The position numbers and the translations under genes were made by a program. Below, in pieces: positions 47,051-56,762 of a DNA stretch of 64,000 nucleotides (positions are counted from its first letter, which is position 1; each line of letters starts with the position of its first letter). The stretch comes from Cheiracanthium punctorium (lineage: Eukaryota > Arthropoda > Arachnida > Araneae > Cheiracanthiidae). The stretch is from contig JAWZYV010016933.1 of NCBI GenBank assembly GCA_038373885.1, positions 372,001 through 436,000 on the forward strand, given 5' to 3'. Under the pieces are notes generated by a model. That model had not been told where the DNA came from. It worked only from the letters and a program-made list of their open reading frames with translations, and made no database searches.

Positions 47051-47615
47051 ATATAGGAGTATAGTAATTTTAAAATGTGAGTTTATTTACTTTTTGAACA
47101 AATTTACAAACTGATTTGAAACATAGGATTTCCTCCCCCCCCCACACACACATATTTTATCTTCCATCATATAGATTAAATATCAAGCAAACAGGTGGGG
47201 AGGGAAATTTTAAGTCATTAATAAGCATTCTTTCTTTTGAACATTTTAGAACACGAGCAACTTAAAATTTATTTAATTAAAAATTATGAAGCTAACAAAT
47301 TGGCTATTGTAAAATATCGCTGGGGTGCTAACCACATTACGATTACTCTGAATGTCAAATACAGTTTTTCATTCTTCTTGTACCATTCATTCTACTAATG
47401 TATCATTATTATTATTCTATGCATATTAAGTTTATTTTCATGTGCATTATTTTTATTGAAATCACTATATGTACCTTAATTTTTATAAATGATTTGCATT
47501 GATACTTTTATACTTAAGAATTATTTATGAAACAGATTACAGTTTGTTAAGCTGAATATTACTTTTTTTGACTTTATTTTAACTTTTCATTTATTTATTT
47601 TCTATTTTTTTCTAG
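47051..47615. other. Intron before exon 47616
   Basis: No gene. 47410-47615 matches 55680-55760 joined to 56056-56184 before the sister exon. It ends in a strong pyrimidine tract and TAG. Confidence 0.5.
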
Positions 47616-47896
47616 AAATGGTCCATTCAAGTCGAAGTCTTAAGGAGTACAATTGTGCATATTGCACATTTTCAACCTTCCATTCCACCAGCTTTAAACA
47701 CCATCAGAGATTACACAGTGGAGAAAAACCTTATCAGTGCAGTGTCTGTTCAAAGTCTTTTGCACAGTTATCTAACCTTCGAACTCACTATCGCTCTCAC
47801 ACTGGTGAACGACCATTCTTCTGCAAAAAATGCCACAAGAGTTTTACTCGCAATTTTAATTTGAAGAAACATAAATGTGCTGCTGTATTGCAGTAA
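47616..47896 (+). CDS. Alternative terminal exon, three zinc fingers (intact 4)
   Basis: Acceptor TTTTCTATTTTTTTCTAG ends at 47615; AA completes the split codon and 92 residues follow to TAA. Phase equals that of the other cassettes, though the leader differs (MVHSSRSLKEYN). Finger 1: Cys13/16, His29/33. SGEKPY linker. Finger 2: Cys41/44, His57/61, with recognition positions Q,S,N,T. TGERPF linker. C2HC finger: Cys69/72, His85, Cys87, ending AAVLQ. Linkers are canonical throughout, so all three fingers may bind DNA together, unlike the spaced third finger of the upstream cassettes. Nearly identical to the 56185 exon. The internal ATG at 47618 happens to follow the acceptor directly and need not be a start. 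Confidence 0.82.
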
Positions 47897-49999
47897 ACAA
47901 AGAAATGATATTTTGACTATAATATAGAACTTAACTCTTTTGGGTATAGAAAACTCTTTAGAGTCAATTAAATGAATAAGGTCAAAGCCATCAAGTTTTT
48001 TTTCTGTTTAAAATGTTTTATTTCTTTTATTTTGATTTAATTTCTACATTTTTTGTGTTATGCTTTCAGTGACATATTTTAATTTTCTAAAACTGTTATC
48101 AAATCAATTCAAAATAATTTTTACCACAGCTATTTTCAATCAGTTAATGAATAACACTTTAGCACCAATAGATGGTATATCACACGTACAGATGTAATAA
48201 CCCGTTACATCACTTTTGTCTGACATTTTGCATGTTCACATAATTTAAAAAAAAAATTAAATTCCAAAATTGAATTTAAAAATTACATATATGTATTTAT
48301 ACTCATACACGATTTTGTACTTACAATTTACAATTTTATTTTTCTTTTAATATTTTGAATCAGTTTAGCAGCAAATATTCTGATTTTAGCTTACAAATAA
48401 TTGATTCGTGTTTTCTCAAAACATATATCTAATTGATAGGAACAGTGTAATACACTGTTTTTAATTATGCTTTATACAGAACAGAAAATATTCTCAGAAA
48501 TAAAGGCAGGAAATGTTGAGAAGTACATATTATGTAATTAACATCTAAATAACCATAAATATTCAGAAGCTCAAGAATGTGTTAATATGTATGCATAATT
48601 TTAAAACAAAATAAAATAGTTATTTTATTATAAAATATCTATTATAAGAAGCAAAAATTGTAATTTTGAAAATCACACAAAAGCACTTTTGTGAAAAAAG
48701 AAATAAAAAATGCTATGTATGTTTAAATATTTATGTAATATGGGCATTTGTATTTTCAGCTTATTTTTTATATTTTATTTAAAAAACTAGCCATTATAAT
48801 TATAATTTTGAAAAATGTGCAAATGCACTTTTGGGGAAAAAAATGCTTATGTACAAGAACTATACAAAATTACCAATCAGTTATACCTGAGGAAACTGTT
48901 TGATTTGTTCTTTTCATTATTAAAAACTATGGACAAGCACAAACATACGGGCATATGCCCCCAACCACCCCAACTTTGTTTAAAAGATCATTCATTTTAA
49001 AACTTTTTTTCAAAACCTGAAAAATGTTTGTTATTTTTACTCTCACACCTCTCATGAAATTGAAAAGTGTATGTGCCCCCCCACAATATTTTTCCAGTCA
49101 TTCTGCACACATGGTTCGGTCAAAAGGTATGTTCTACCTTTATGTATGAATATCTATGAATGAAACACTGTAAGAAAGGTATAGTCAACACTAACTGTTA
49201 TGGTTGAATCATGTACCTTTTGATATAACGAAAGGTATGAGAGTGGAAGTAGCAAACCTTCTTCAGGTTTTGAAAAAAGTTTTATATTGAATGATTTTTT
49301 TAAAACTAAGTTAAGGGTTATCTTGCTACAGAGTAAGCAGATTTAAGACCCCTAAACCAGAGAGGCTTTAATTCAATCAACACTTCTGTCCAAAAAACAT
49401 GTGTTAATCCTTATAAGATAGAATTTGACTTAGTGACTATAAAAATAATAAATTAATATTCCTGTGTAAACAAAAGTACTTCTGTCATAAAATTAAATCA
49501 TTGCAATACGTATAATTTTAGTTCAAAATATCCCTTGCTCTCTCCTTCTCCCTTTGAATTAAGAAAGAATTTGATTAAAGTAAATGATTTTTTTAGTATT
49601 TGTATACCATGTACTGACAGACCACAATAAATGAACATGTTTCAAAATATGAAAAAATAGATAAATTTATTGAGATCGACACTGTGATGCAGAAGGTTCA
49701 ACTATTGTTTGACTTTAACCCTTTTGTGCCGACTATCACATATACGCGCCAGCAAGAAACACACTCATCTCTCGGCCAACAAGCTAGCATGCCAAAGTGT
49801 TTTCTCATTCACCCTCAGCCGTCACACATTTGTGCCACTGTCCTGGAATATTTTAAAAACTATAACTTTTAGCACAAGATGGCATTTGTTGTATTGTTTT
49901 TGGGGGATAATGTTTTTTACAAATCAAAAGCAGTAATTTTTTTTAATTGTTTTAACCACTAATTATTTATTTTCTTAATACTTGTAATTAACTGGGAAG
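47897..49999. other. 3' flank and intron after exon 47616
   Basis: The first 300 bp match the flank of exon 56185 (AAATGTTTTATTTCTTT). No obvious AATAAA directly follows the stop. 48961-49325 is a hairpin-forming repeat. TTAACCCTTTTGTGCC near 49718 recalls a piggyBac end but no partner end was found. No gene. Confidence 0.45.
48961..49325. repeat. Inverted repeat, hairpin MITE
   Basis: Arms of about 110 bp (48961-49070 and 49210-49325) are inverted copies, sharing TTCAAAACCTGAA and its complement. The outer ends are ACCCCAACTTTG and AAGTTAAGGGTTAT. No protein. Confidence 0.6.
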
Positions 50000-52180
50000 T
50001 TTAATTAAATACCTTTTGTCAGGAGATATAATGGTCTGGATGACTCTTCTTCTATAACTCAATAGCTAATCTTTTAAATTACTACTAATCATCCTTTTTT
50101 TGTTGGGATCCCTTTTTTTTTAAATAATTACCTTTTCTTTAAATTAATTCTGCCTTTGTTTGCCCGGTCTCCGGAGGTGTAATTTTAATTATCAGGTAAA
50201 TTCTGTCGATTTTCTGCTGACTATTAAGTTTCCCTCTCTCTTCAATAGCATAACTCATTTCTTGCAATATCTCTTGTTCAGGTCCGGTTTTTAATTTGTT
50301 TTACTCTCTTCTAATTTTAATTTTTATTCCAAATTTTACCCAGGGTTGTCTCGGACGATTAGCTATCTCCCGCTAAAATTTTAGAAAATTTAATAACGTT
50401 TTTAAGGCCCTTATGATCAATTAAGTTTTTTTTTCCCCATTTTCAAGATGGCCGTTCTTGCCTGCGTTTCTTCTCGGCCAAGTGGTTTCTTTCCCGCGTG
50501 CTGTAGTTGCTGGCCGCCATTTTCTTTTTCTCGCTTCCTTCCCCCGTCGATCGAATGTTCTCGAAGTTTCCCGGCTGAGATGGCGCGCTCTGATTGGTCC
50601 CCGCGGCCGGCGTCTCTTGGAGGCTCCTCAAGCTGGCAGCGAAAAGCGTCATTCTGAGAGCTGACGCGGTGCTGTAAGGAGGGTGATTCCCGGACTCTCT
50701 TCTCGCTCTTTTTGTCCAAGTTCGACGTTCGTCGCCCCATTAAGCAACTTATAGGATGTGATCCCCCAAAATCGGAGGCCAGAGGGCCAGGACTAATGAT
50801 GATCACCATGTAATTTTCTTTTTCCCCTTTTTGTTTTTTCGGCCAACATGCCGATGCGACACAAGCTGCCACCATTGGATGTGAATTGGGCGTAAGGCCC
50901 CCACCCCCCTGTGTTTTGTCACAAGCGGCGATGAAAATCTACCGGAATTGACGTCTCGCACTACGTTCACCATTTTGCCCTGCCCGGGAGACGCTTGTGT
51001 TGACTGGAACGCGAAGTCCCCGACACCTGCAGGAGTTCCCTGACCAGAGGAGAGACCAAGATGCCGCCTCCGGATGCCATCAGTGACCGTCCGTTGGTTC
51101 CCTGAAACGCCGAGACCAGACCTGCCATTGGATCCGTGGGTGAGACCTGACCATTACCTTTTTTCTATCTACCATTTCTCCACCACGAGCTGGATCAGCG
51201 ACTTCATGCTTCAAGCTGTGCTAGAACTATCCCTTTTGTTTTTATAATGTTAAATGGGGGGGGATTAAATAACAAATGCTAAATTTTCTTTTTCAACTTT
51301 GTGTGCCATTCTAATGTATTGCTTCCAGTAACGATGTTTAAATCCTTTTTGTTAAAATCATAATTGTGGATGCCATGTAGATTTCTGGTTTGCCCTAAGC
51401 TAATCTCTGTAATTGTTTGAGTTGTTCTGCACATCAATGTATTTTGCTGCACCCTTTGGTGTAAAAAATTGCAAAGTTCCCTTTTTTGTTTTGTAATTTC
51501 TTTATTTTGGCAATTGTTTAATCTAACCTGTTGGATATAAGAGGTGGGGTTTCAAGTAACAGGTAGGGATTTAATGCGGGATTTTCATCACATGCCTTGT
51601 GAGGCTAGGAAAAGGTGGGGACTTGTTTGCCCAATTTTCTTTTTTTTTTTCTTTTTGATAGGATAAATATATTTTTTATATTTTTTCTTTTTGCTGCAGC
51701 AGAGCCTTTTAACTTAAGTTCTTGGATCCAATCAAACTACCTTTGTCATGACAATTTTATTTAAGCATTTCCTTTTTCTTTTTTTTTTGTTTGATTTTCA
51801 AGGGCTAATAATTGGGTAATTAAAGCATTCAAGTATTTTTTGTTCCTGTGCAATTCTACCACGCGCTGCAAAACCCCTGCGCAGTGTTTACTTACTTTTT
51901 CATTTCTTTTACTGATGTCGCGAGGCCACTAGCTGTTTACCCCTGTTATTTGTTAAATAAATTTGTGATTTGGTGATCTAATACGATGTCTCTGTGTTTA
52001 TTTTACCACTTTTCTAACACACACTTCAGGCAAGGCTGAGATCATTGGGTTATTTTTCTACACTTTCGGACACAACGCATGGTAAAATCTTATTCTGATT
52101 TTGGTAACTTGCTCAATTTGAGAATCAAATTTTTTTAACTAAACTAAACCTTCACGGCAGTAGTAAGTAGAATACTACAA
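50000..52180 (+). mobile_element. Probable 5' LTR and leader of the gypsy element
   Basis: 50430-51130 is strikingly GC- and CpG-rich in an AT-rich locus and has promoter-like motifs: AAGATGGC and GCCGCCATTTT (YY1-type), and repeated CCAAT boxes in reverse (GATTGG, CATTGG). An AATAAA follows at about 51955. A primer-binding-site-like TGGTACCGTGACC lies at about 52183, 185 bp before gag. With no 3' LTR present, the true edges cannot be set. Confidence 0.4.
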
Positions 52181-52367
52181 AATGGTACCGTGACCTCTCC
52201 TTGCCAATCTTGTGTGTGTTGAATAAGGTGAAATGGATACAGAAAACTTTCATTTTTTTTTATGTATTTTCATATCTCTTTGTAACTGGGGACTGTCTTG
52301 AGAAGCGTATTGGGTGGTAAACTTTTATTTTGGGAGTTTCAAAATTTTCTTTTTCCTAAGTCCCAGT

Positions 52368-53321
52368 ATGGCTCAAGAAGATGGTGCCAGGGCGGCGGCA
52401 TTGCCAGGTCCGGCTTTTATCGGCATGCTCCCACCACTGTCTGGTAGCAACAGCTCCAAATTTTTTCACTCCCTTTCCCTAATTCAGCCCTTGGCGGCCT
52501 GGACGGATGACCAGGCCTTGGCAGTCGCAAAATTGAAAATGGAGGGTGCTGCTCTCCAATTCTACACATCTACCTTAGAGGCAATTGAGGGTCTTACGCT
52601 GAAACAATTCAAGGACCGCTTCATGGCACACTTTGCAGAAGCGGGATCCTTGGCCCAGGACATAGAAAAATTAACGTCCTGTAAGCAAAATTTTGGAGAG
52701 ACAGTGCGTGATTACGCCACTAGACTGGAAGGAATTGCCCATAAGGCCCTCAAAAATCCCATAAATTCCTCGGACACGATACCTCAGAGCTTCTCACAGG
52801 AGATGCTCCTTTCACAATTCAAAGCGGGTCTTCTTCCAAACATTAAGGCCCAGGTCGTTGTTGTAGACCCTAAAACTTTTGTCGAGGCGGTACAGGTCGC
52901 GAAACGTGTGGAAGTGGCACTCCAATGCCACCTGTCAGACATAAATGCCGTAACGGCACGTTCCCAGATGGTTGAAAGCGACTTTGAGAGGCTCCTTAAG
53001 GCCACTACGGACTCATATGCAAAAAGCCTTGAATTGCTCACCAGCCAGATGGCTGCGATGCAGGCTCAGCTGTCACAAATGCAGTCGCAGAGTTTTATCC
53101 CACAGTCTTTTCCTCCACAGCGACATTCCCAACCTGCCCGAACTCAACGTAACATAACTTGTTTTTATTGTGACCGCCCAGGACATTACGCGAGAGATTG
53201 TCGAAAAAAACAACGTGACCAGGCTGCTAGATCCCAACACAGGCCTCGTCAGGAAAATCAGACTCCTGCCAATGCTTCAGGCTCTGATCAGGGTGGGGTT
53301 AATGATGGAAATTTAAACTAA
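52368..53321 (+). CDS. gag: Ty3/gypsy Gag polyprotein
   Basis: 317 residues from ATG at 52368; upstream in-frame codons precede a T-rich leader and lack an ATG. The N-terminal half has a capsid-like retrotransposon Gag domain (PLAAWTDDQALAVAKLKM, LTLKQFKDRFMAHFAEAG). The C-terminal part is Q-rich with a single CCHC zinc knuckle (CFYCDRPGHYARDC, residues about 265-278) followed by a basic tail. Gag would form particles around element RNA. The frame is fully open, and it ends at TAA immediately after a slippery heptamer, leading to pol in the -1 frame. No frameshift or stop has damaged it, so the insertion is fairly young. Confidence 0.88.
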   Translation: MAQEDGARAAALPGPAFIGMLPPLSGSNSSKFFHSLSLIQPLAAWTDDQALAVAKLKMEGAALQFYTSTLEAIEGLTLKQFKDRFMAHFAEAGSLAQDIEKLTSCKQNFGETVRDYATRLEGIAHKALKNPINSSDTIPQSFSQEMLLSQFKAGLLPNIKAQVVVVDPKTFVEAVQVAKRVEVALQCHLSDINAVTARSQMVESDFERLLKATTDSYAKSLELLTSQMAAMQAQLSQMQSQSFIPQSFPPQRHSQPARTQRNITCFYCDRPGHYARDCRKKQRDQAARSQHRPRQENQTPANASGSDQGGVNDGNLN

Positions 53322-55432
53322 GTTTGGGGGGAGGTTGGTCTGGATCGCAACACTCCATTAATTCCCCGTTTGATCCCGCTGTGCAACCTGTAGTAAGTGT
53401 GTCGAGTTCTTTACCAATAATTTCAGTTAACTTCGCCAATTTTAAGTTTCGTGCACTCATAGATTCTGGTGCCTGTGTTAATTTAATTTCTTCTAATGTT
53501 TTTAATATACTAATTAACTTTAAGGAATTTGATAGTTCTCACCTCTCTTTAAAGGCTCTCACGGGTTTTGACATAGTCACCCCAAAATTAATTCAAACTG
53601 AGTTGCACATTTCTAACACCCCGTTTTCATGTAATTTTTTGGTTGCTCAGAGTTGTCTTTCTCCTAACTTTGATGTCATTTTGGGACTTGATTTTCTAAA
53701 GACTTACAAATTTCATATCGATTGTGACAACTGTATTTTATTTAATGATGATATTAGAGTGGTCTGGACGCATGAACATCCCCCGTTTTCTCTGAATGCT
53801 GTCGTGCCAAGTGCACATGATGATGTTGATCCCGATGTTGACTTTTCTCTTTTTGGCAAGTTGCCCGCTAAGATCATTTTACCCGCTTATTCTCAAAAGA
53901 GATTTTTTGTGACAATTCCAAACTGCGATCCCTCTTTCATTAATTCTACTGTAATAATTGAACCTAATCCTGATACAAATTTAACTTCCTTTCTTGTTGC
54001 CAATGCTATTTCCACCATTAATGATAATTGTCAGTGTTTAATTCAAGTTATTAATCTTACCCATGATTCCATTACCTTAAATAAGAATATGAAAATTGTT
54101 AATATTACCCCTATCCATTTAAATAAAGTTTCTGACGAAGTCAACTCGGTAGAACAACAAGCTGGTTCAGATGATTTTAGCCAGTGGGCTAAGGACATAG
54201 ATTTATCCCATCTTGACGAATCTCAACGCAATGACATGATTGCTCTTTTGTCCAAATATAAGTCTGTTTTTTCTTTAAACTTCTCCGACTTGGGCGCCTG
54301 CCCCATCATTCAACACCGTATACACCTTACAGATAACATTCCGGTTCGTTCTAAGCCCTATCGTGTCCCTTACCACCTCAAGCCTGAAATGAAGAGGCAG
54401 ATTCAAACTCTCTTGGAGGCTGGCATTATCGAACCATCGACCAGCAGTTATGCTGCGCCAGTCCTTCTGGTCAAAAAAGCGGATGGATCATTTCGCCTGG
54501 TGGCCGATCTCCGTAAGCTTAATGCCAAGACCATACCAGATAATTTCCCCCTTCCGAATTTGCAAGAGATGATTGATTTTCTTTCTGGGGCTAAATTTTT
54601 CTCTTCCTTGGATTTGACGTCAGGTTTTCATCAAATGTTTATGCATCCAGACGATGCTCATCTCACGGGTATTACTACAGAGGAGGGCCTCTTTCACTTC
54701 AAACGGATGCCATTTGGCTTGCGAAACGCGAGTGCTAGTTTCCAACGATTAATGGGAGTGGTGCTGTCCGGACTATCCAATTTCCAAATCGGGGTTTATA
54801 TTGATGATGTGGTTGTGGCATCAACTACCTTTGAAGATCACCTGTCTAGGCTCGAGCTCGTTTTTCAGCGTCTAACTGATGCAAACCTAAAACTTAAACC
54901 CAAAAAGTGTGCTTTGGCAAAAAGTGAAATTACGTATTTAGGACATAGAGTAACGGAGGGTAAGGTAATGCCAGATCCTAATAACATCAAATCTATTCTC
55001 AGTGCTGCTGTTCCAAAAACCCGAAAACAAGTTCGCTCATTTTTAGGCCTGACTGGTTTTTATAGAAAGTTTATCAATAATTATTCCTTAAAAGCTCTCC
55101 CTTTAACTAATTTAACTAAAGACTCTGTAAAATTTTCCTGGGGGGATCTCGAACAAGATGCCTTTGACCAACTTAAGTCGGATTTAACGAAAGAGCCTTG
55201 CTTAAAATTACCAGATTTCAATAAGCCCTTTTCTATCTGTACTGACGCGAGCAAGTTCGCCATGGGCGCTGTGCTCACACAAGAGGATGAAGCCGGTTTT
55301 CCACACCCAGTCTGTTTTGCTTCCAAAAAATTTTCGGCCGCTGAAATAAATTATTCTGTTGTGGAGAAGGAAGCCCTTGCCGTGGTTTTTGGTATTAATC
55401 AATCACCTTATGAGTGGTCTTCTAAATTTTGA
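53306..55432 (+). CDS. pol: Ty3/gypsy Pol, protease-RT-partial RNase H (3' truncated)
   Basis: Open in the -1 frame from 53306, overlapping gag by 16 nt, about 700 residues. Aspartic protease has ALIDSGACVNLIS near 53455. The RT has LVKKADGSFRLVADLRKLN, FSSLDLTSGFHQ, FGLRNASASFQR and the catalytic YIDDVVVAS near 54799. RNase H begins with ICTDASKFAMGAVL near 55240 and reaches EKEALAVVFGINQ, after which sequence diverges and stops. The rest of RNase H, the integrase and the 3' LTR are absent, so this copy cannot transpose on its own. The junction is near 55404. It lies between two sister zinc-finger modules. Expression would require frameshifting from gag. Confidence 0.85.
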   Translation, partial: WKFKLSLGGGWSGSQHSINSPFDPAVQPVVSVSSSLPIISVNFANFKFRALIDSGACVNLISSNVFNILINFKEFDSSHLSLKALTGFDIVTPKLIQTELHISNTPFSCNFLVAQSCLSPNFDVILGLDFLKTYKFHIDCDNCILFNDDIRVVWTHEHPPFSLNAVVPSAHDDVDPDVDFSLFGKLPAKIILPAYSQKRFFVTIPNCDPSFINSTVIIEPNPDTNLTSFLVANAISTINDNCQCLIQVINLTHDSITLNKNMKIVNITPIHLNKVSDEVNSVEQQAGSDDFSQWAKDIDLSHLDESQRNDMIALLSKYKSVFSLNFSDLGACPIIQHRIHLTDNIPVRSKPYRVPYHLKPEMKRQIQTLLEAGIIEPSTSSYAAPVLLVKKADGSFRLVADLRKLNAKTIPDNFPLPNLQEMIDFLSGAKFFSSLDLTSGFHQMFMHPDDAHLTGITTEEGLFHFKRMPFGLRNASASFQRLMGVVLSGLSNFQIGVYIDDVVVASTTFEDHLSRLELVFQRLTDANLKLKPKKCALAKSEITYLGHRVTEGKVMPDPNNIKSILSAAVPKTRKQVRSFLGLTGFYRKFINNYSLKALPLTNLTKDSVKFSWGDLEQDAFDQLKSDLTKEPCLKLPDFNKPFSICTDASKFAMGAVLTQEDEAGFPHPVCFASKKFSAAEINYSVVEKEALAVVFGINQSPYEWSSKF
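53312..53318 (+). promoter_or_regulatory. Programmed -1 ribosomal frameshift site (T TTA AAC)
   Basis: TTTAAAC lies in the gag register as T-TTA-AAC, directly before the gag stop TAA. A one-base back-slip reads TTT-AAA and enters the pol frame, which is open from 53306. UUUAAAC is among the strongest known -1 slippery heptamers. A G-rich run (GGGGGGAGG) starts 8 nt downstream and might add structure; CCCCG occurs at about 53362, so a stem is possible. Confidence 0.75.
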
Positions 55433-56184
55433 ACCCATTCCAGATGAGAGGCCTAGCACCTGATTCAGCACCTCATTAGGTATCATTTGAACATGAACAA
55501 CAAGCCACAAACAGATTTTATGTACACCGGCTCCCATTAGCGCACACAGTTCCACAGCAGCCCAGCCAAGAGAATTTTCACTAATTCAGTGCTGCTCCAC
55601 TTACCGTGGTCTTATGAGAACAAAGCTTAGTGACTAGGATATTGTTGGACACTATTCTTATTCTTTACAGAATAAGAATAATAAGAATAATTTTCAATAA
55701 GTTTATTTTCATGCTCATGTTCTTTTTTATTAAAACCGCTGTATGTATCTTAATTTTTACTTTCCGAACATGTACCATGTAATACATGTTATAAACGACC
55801 ATCGCAAGACCAGTATTGATTTGGATGTGTATAGGACTTATAGTTTTTCTACAGGGCTACGACAAAGATTTCTTTTACATTATGGCCTATGGGGAGAAAT
55901 TCTTGAAAGTGCGCTAGAGTTTAAACGGTACATTCCATTGAGCTTAAATTTGGTATATATATTTGAATTATTCATCGATTAAAATTTATTTAAATGCTTG
56001 GTAATGATCTTAATCGTAAGTGTTCGGAAAGTCGAGTGGAGTCACTCCAGATTTTTATTAATGATTTGCATCTGGGCTTTTATGTTATAAGTTATTTATG
56101 AAGCAGGATATAAGTTTGTACATCTGAATTTTATTTTGATAACTTATTTTTAAAATTCTTTAATACCTTTCTTATTTTTTCTAG
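55433..56184. other. Intron before exon 56185 with a 0.3-kb insertion
   Basis: 55433-55680 has no match in the window. From 55680 it parallels 47410 onward. About 55760-56049 is absent from that sister intron: it starts CTTTCCGAACATGTAC, carries the inverse GTGTTCGGAAAG near 56021, and is flanked by ATTTTTA on both sides. No gene. Confidence 0.5.
55760..56049. mobile_element. Small non-autonomous insertion
   Basis: Defined by comparison with the uninterrupted sister intron at about 47492. Inverted CTTTCCGAACA motifs lie at one end and about 28 bp inside the other; ATTTTTA repeats flank it. Class unknown. Confidence 0.5.
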
Positions 56185-56471
56185 AAGTGGACCATTCAAG
56201 TACACGTCCTTACATTAAGAAGTACAATTGTGCATATTGCACATTTTCAACCTTCCATTCCACCAGCTTTAAATACCACCAGAGGTCACACAGTGGAGAA
56301 AAACCTTATCAGTGCAGTGTCTGTTCAAAATCTTTTGCACAGTTATCTAACCTTCGAACTCACTATCGCTGTCATACTGGTGAACGACCATTCTTTTGCA
56401 ACAAATGCAACAAGGGTTTTACTCGCAATTTTAATTTGAAGAAACATAAATGTGCTGCTGTGTTGCAGTAG
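56185..56471 (+). CDS. Alternative terminal exon, three zinc fingers (intact 5)
   Basis: Acceptor TTTCTTATTTTTTCTAG ends at 56184; AA then 94 residues to TAG. It is a close duplicate of the 47616 exon. Fingers 1 and 2 are almost the same, with R-C-H for R-S-H at the end of finger 2. The third is C2HC (CNKCNKGF…KKHKC). The leader differs most and is two residues longer (DHSSTRPYIKKYN). Conservation of all ligands and canonical linkers, against many flank differences, points to selection on the protein. No ATG opens this exon, so it must be joined to upstream coding sequence, supporting the spliced-cassette model. AATAAA follows at 56543. Confidence 0.84.
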
Positions 56472-56762
56472 ATAAAGGAACTAATTATGACTTGTTGATC
56501 ATAATATATAACCTTTTTTTTATGTCCAGGGTTAATAAGATGAATAAACTGTCAAAACTGTATAAAGTGTTTACTGTTTAAAATGTTTTATTTCTTTCAT
56601 TGTGATTTAATTTTTTATATTTTCTGTATTATGCTTTCAGTAACATTTTTTTCTAAAGATGTTGTAAAATCATTTCATAAATAATTTTTTAACACAGTTA
56701 TTTTTAACCAGTTTTTGAATACCACTGATGGCACATTAGCACCTAACTGATAGTATATTATA
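56472..56762. other. 3' flank of exon 56185
   Basis: Matches 47897-48180 after the sister exon; holds the candidate poly(A) signal at 56543. Confidence 0.5.
56543..56548 (+). promoter_or_regulatory. Candidate poly(A) signal for exon 56185
   Basis: AATAAA 72 bp after the stop codon, a plausible short 3' UTR. Confidence 0.5.

Noticed and set aside
49718..49736. piggyBac terminus (TTAACCCTTT)
   Set aside because: No partner end with the matching TTAA was found.
50417..50875. 152-residue minus-strand open frame in the GC-rich block
   Set aside because: Low stop frequency follows from high GC; no domain, and it runs antisense to the gypsy leader.
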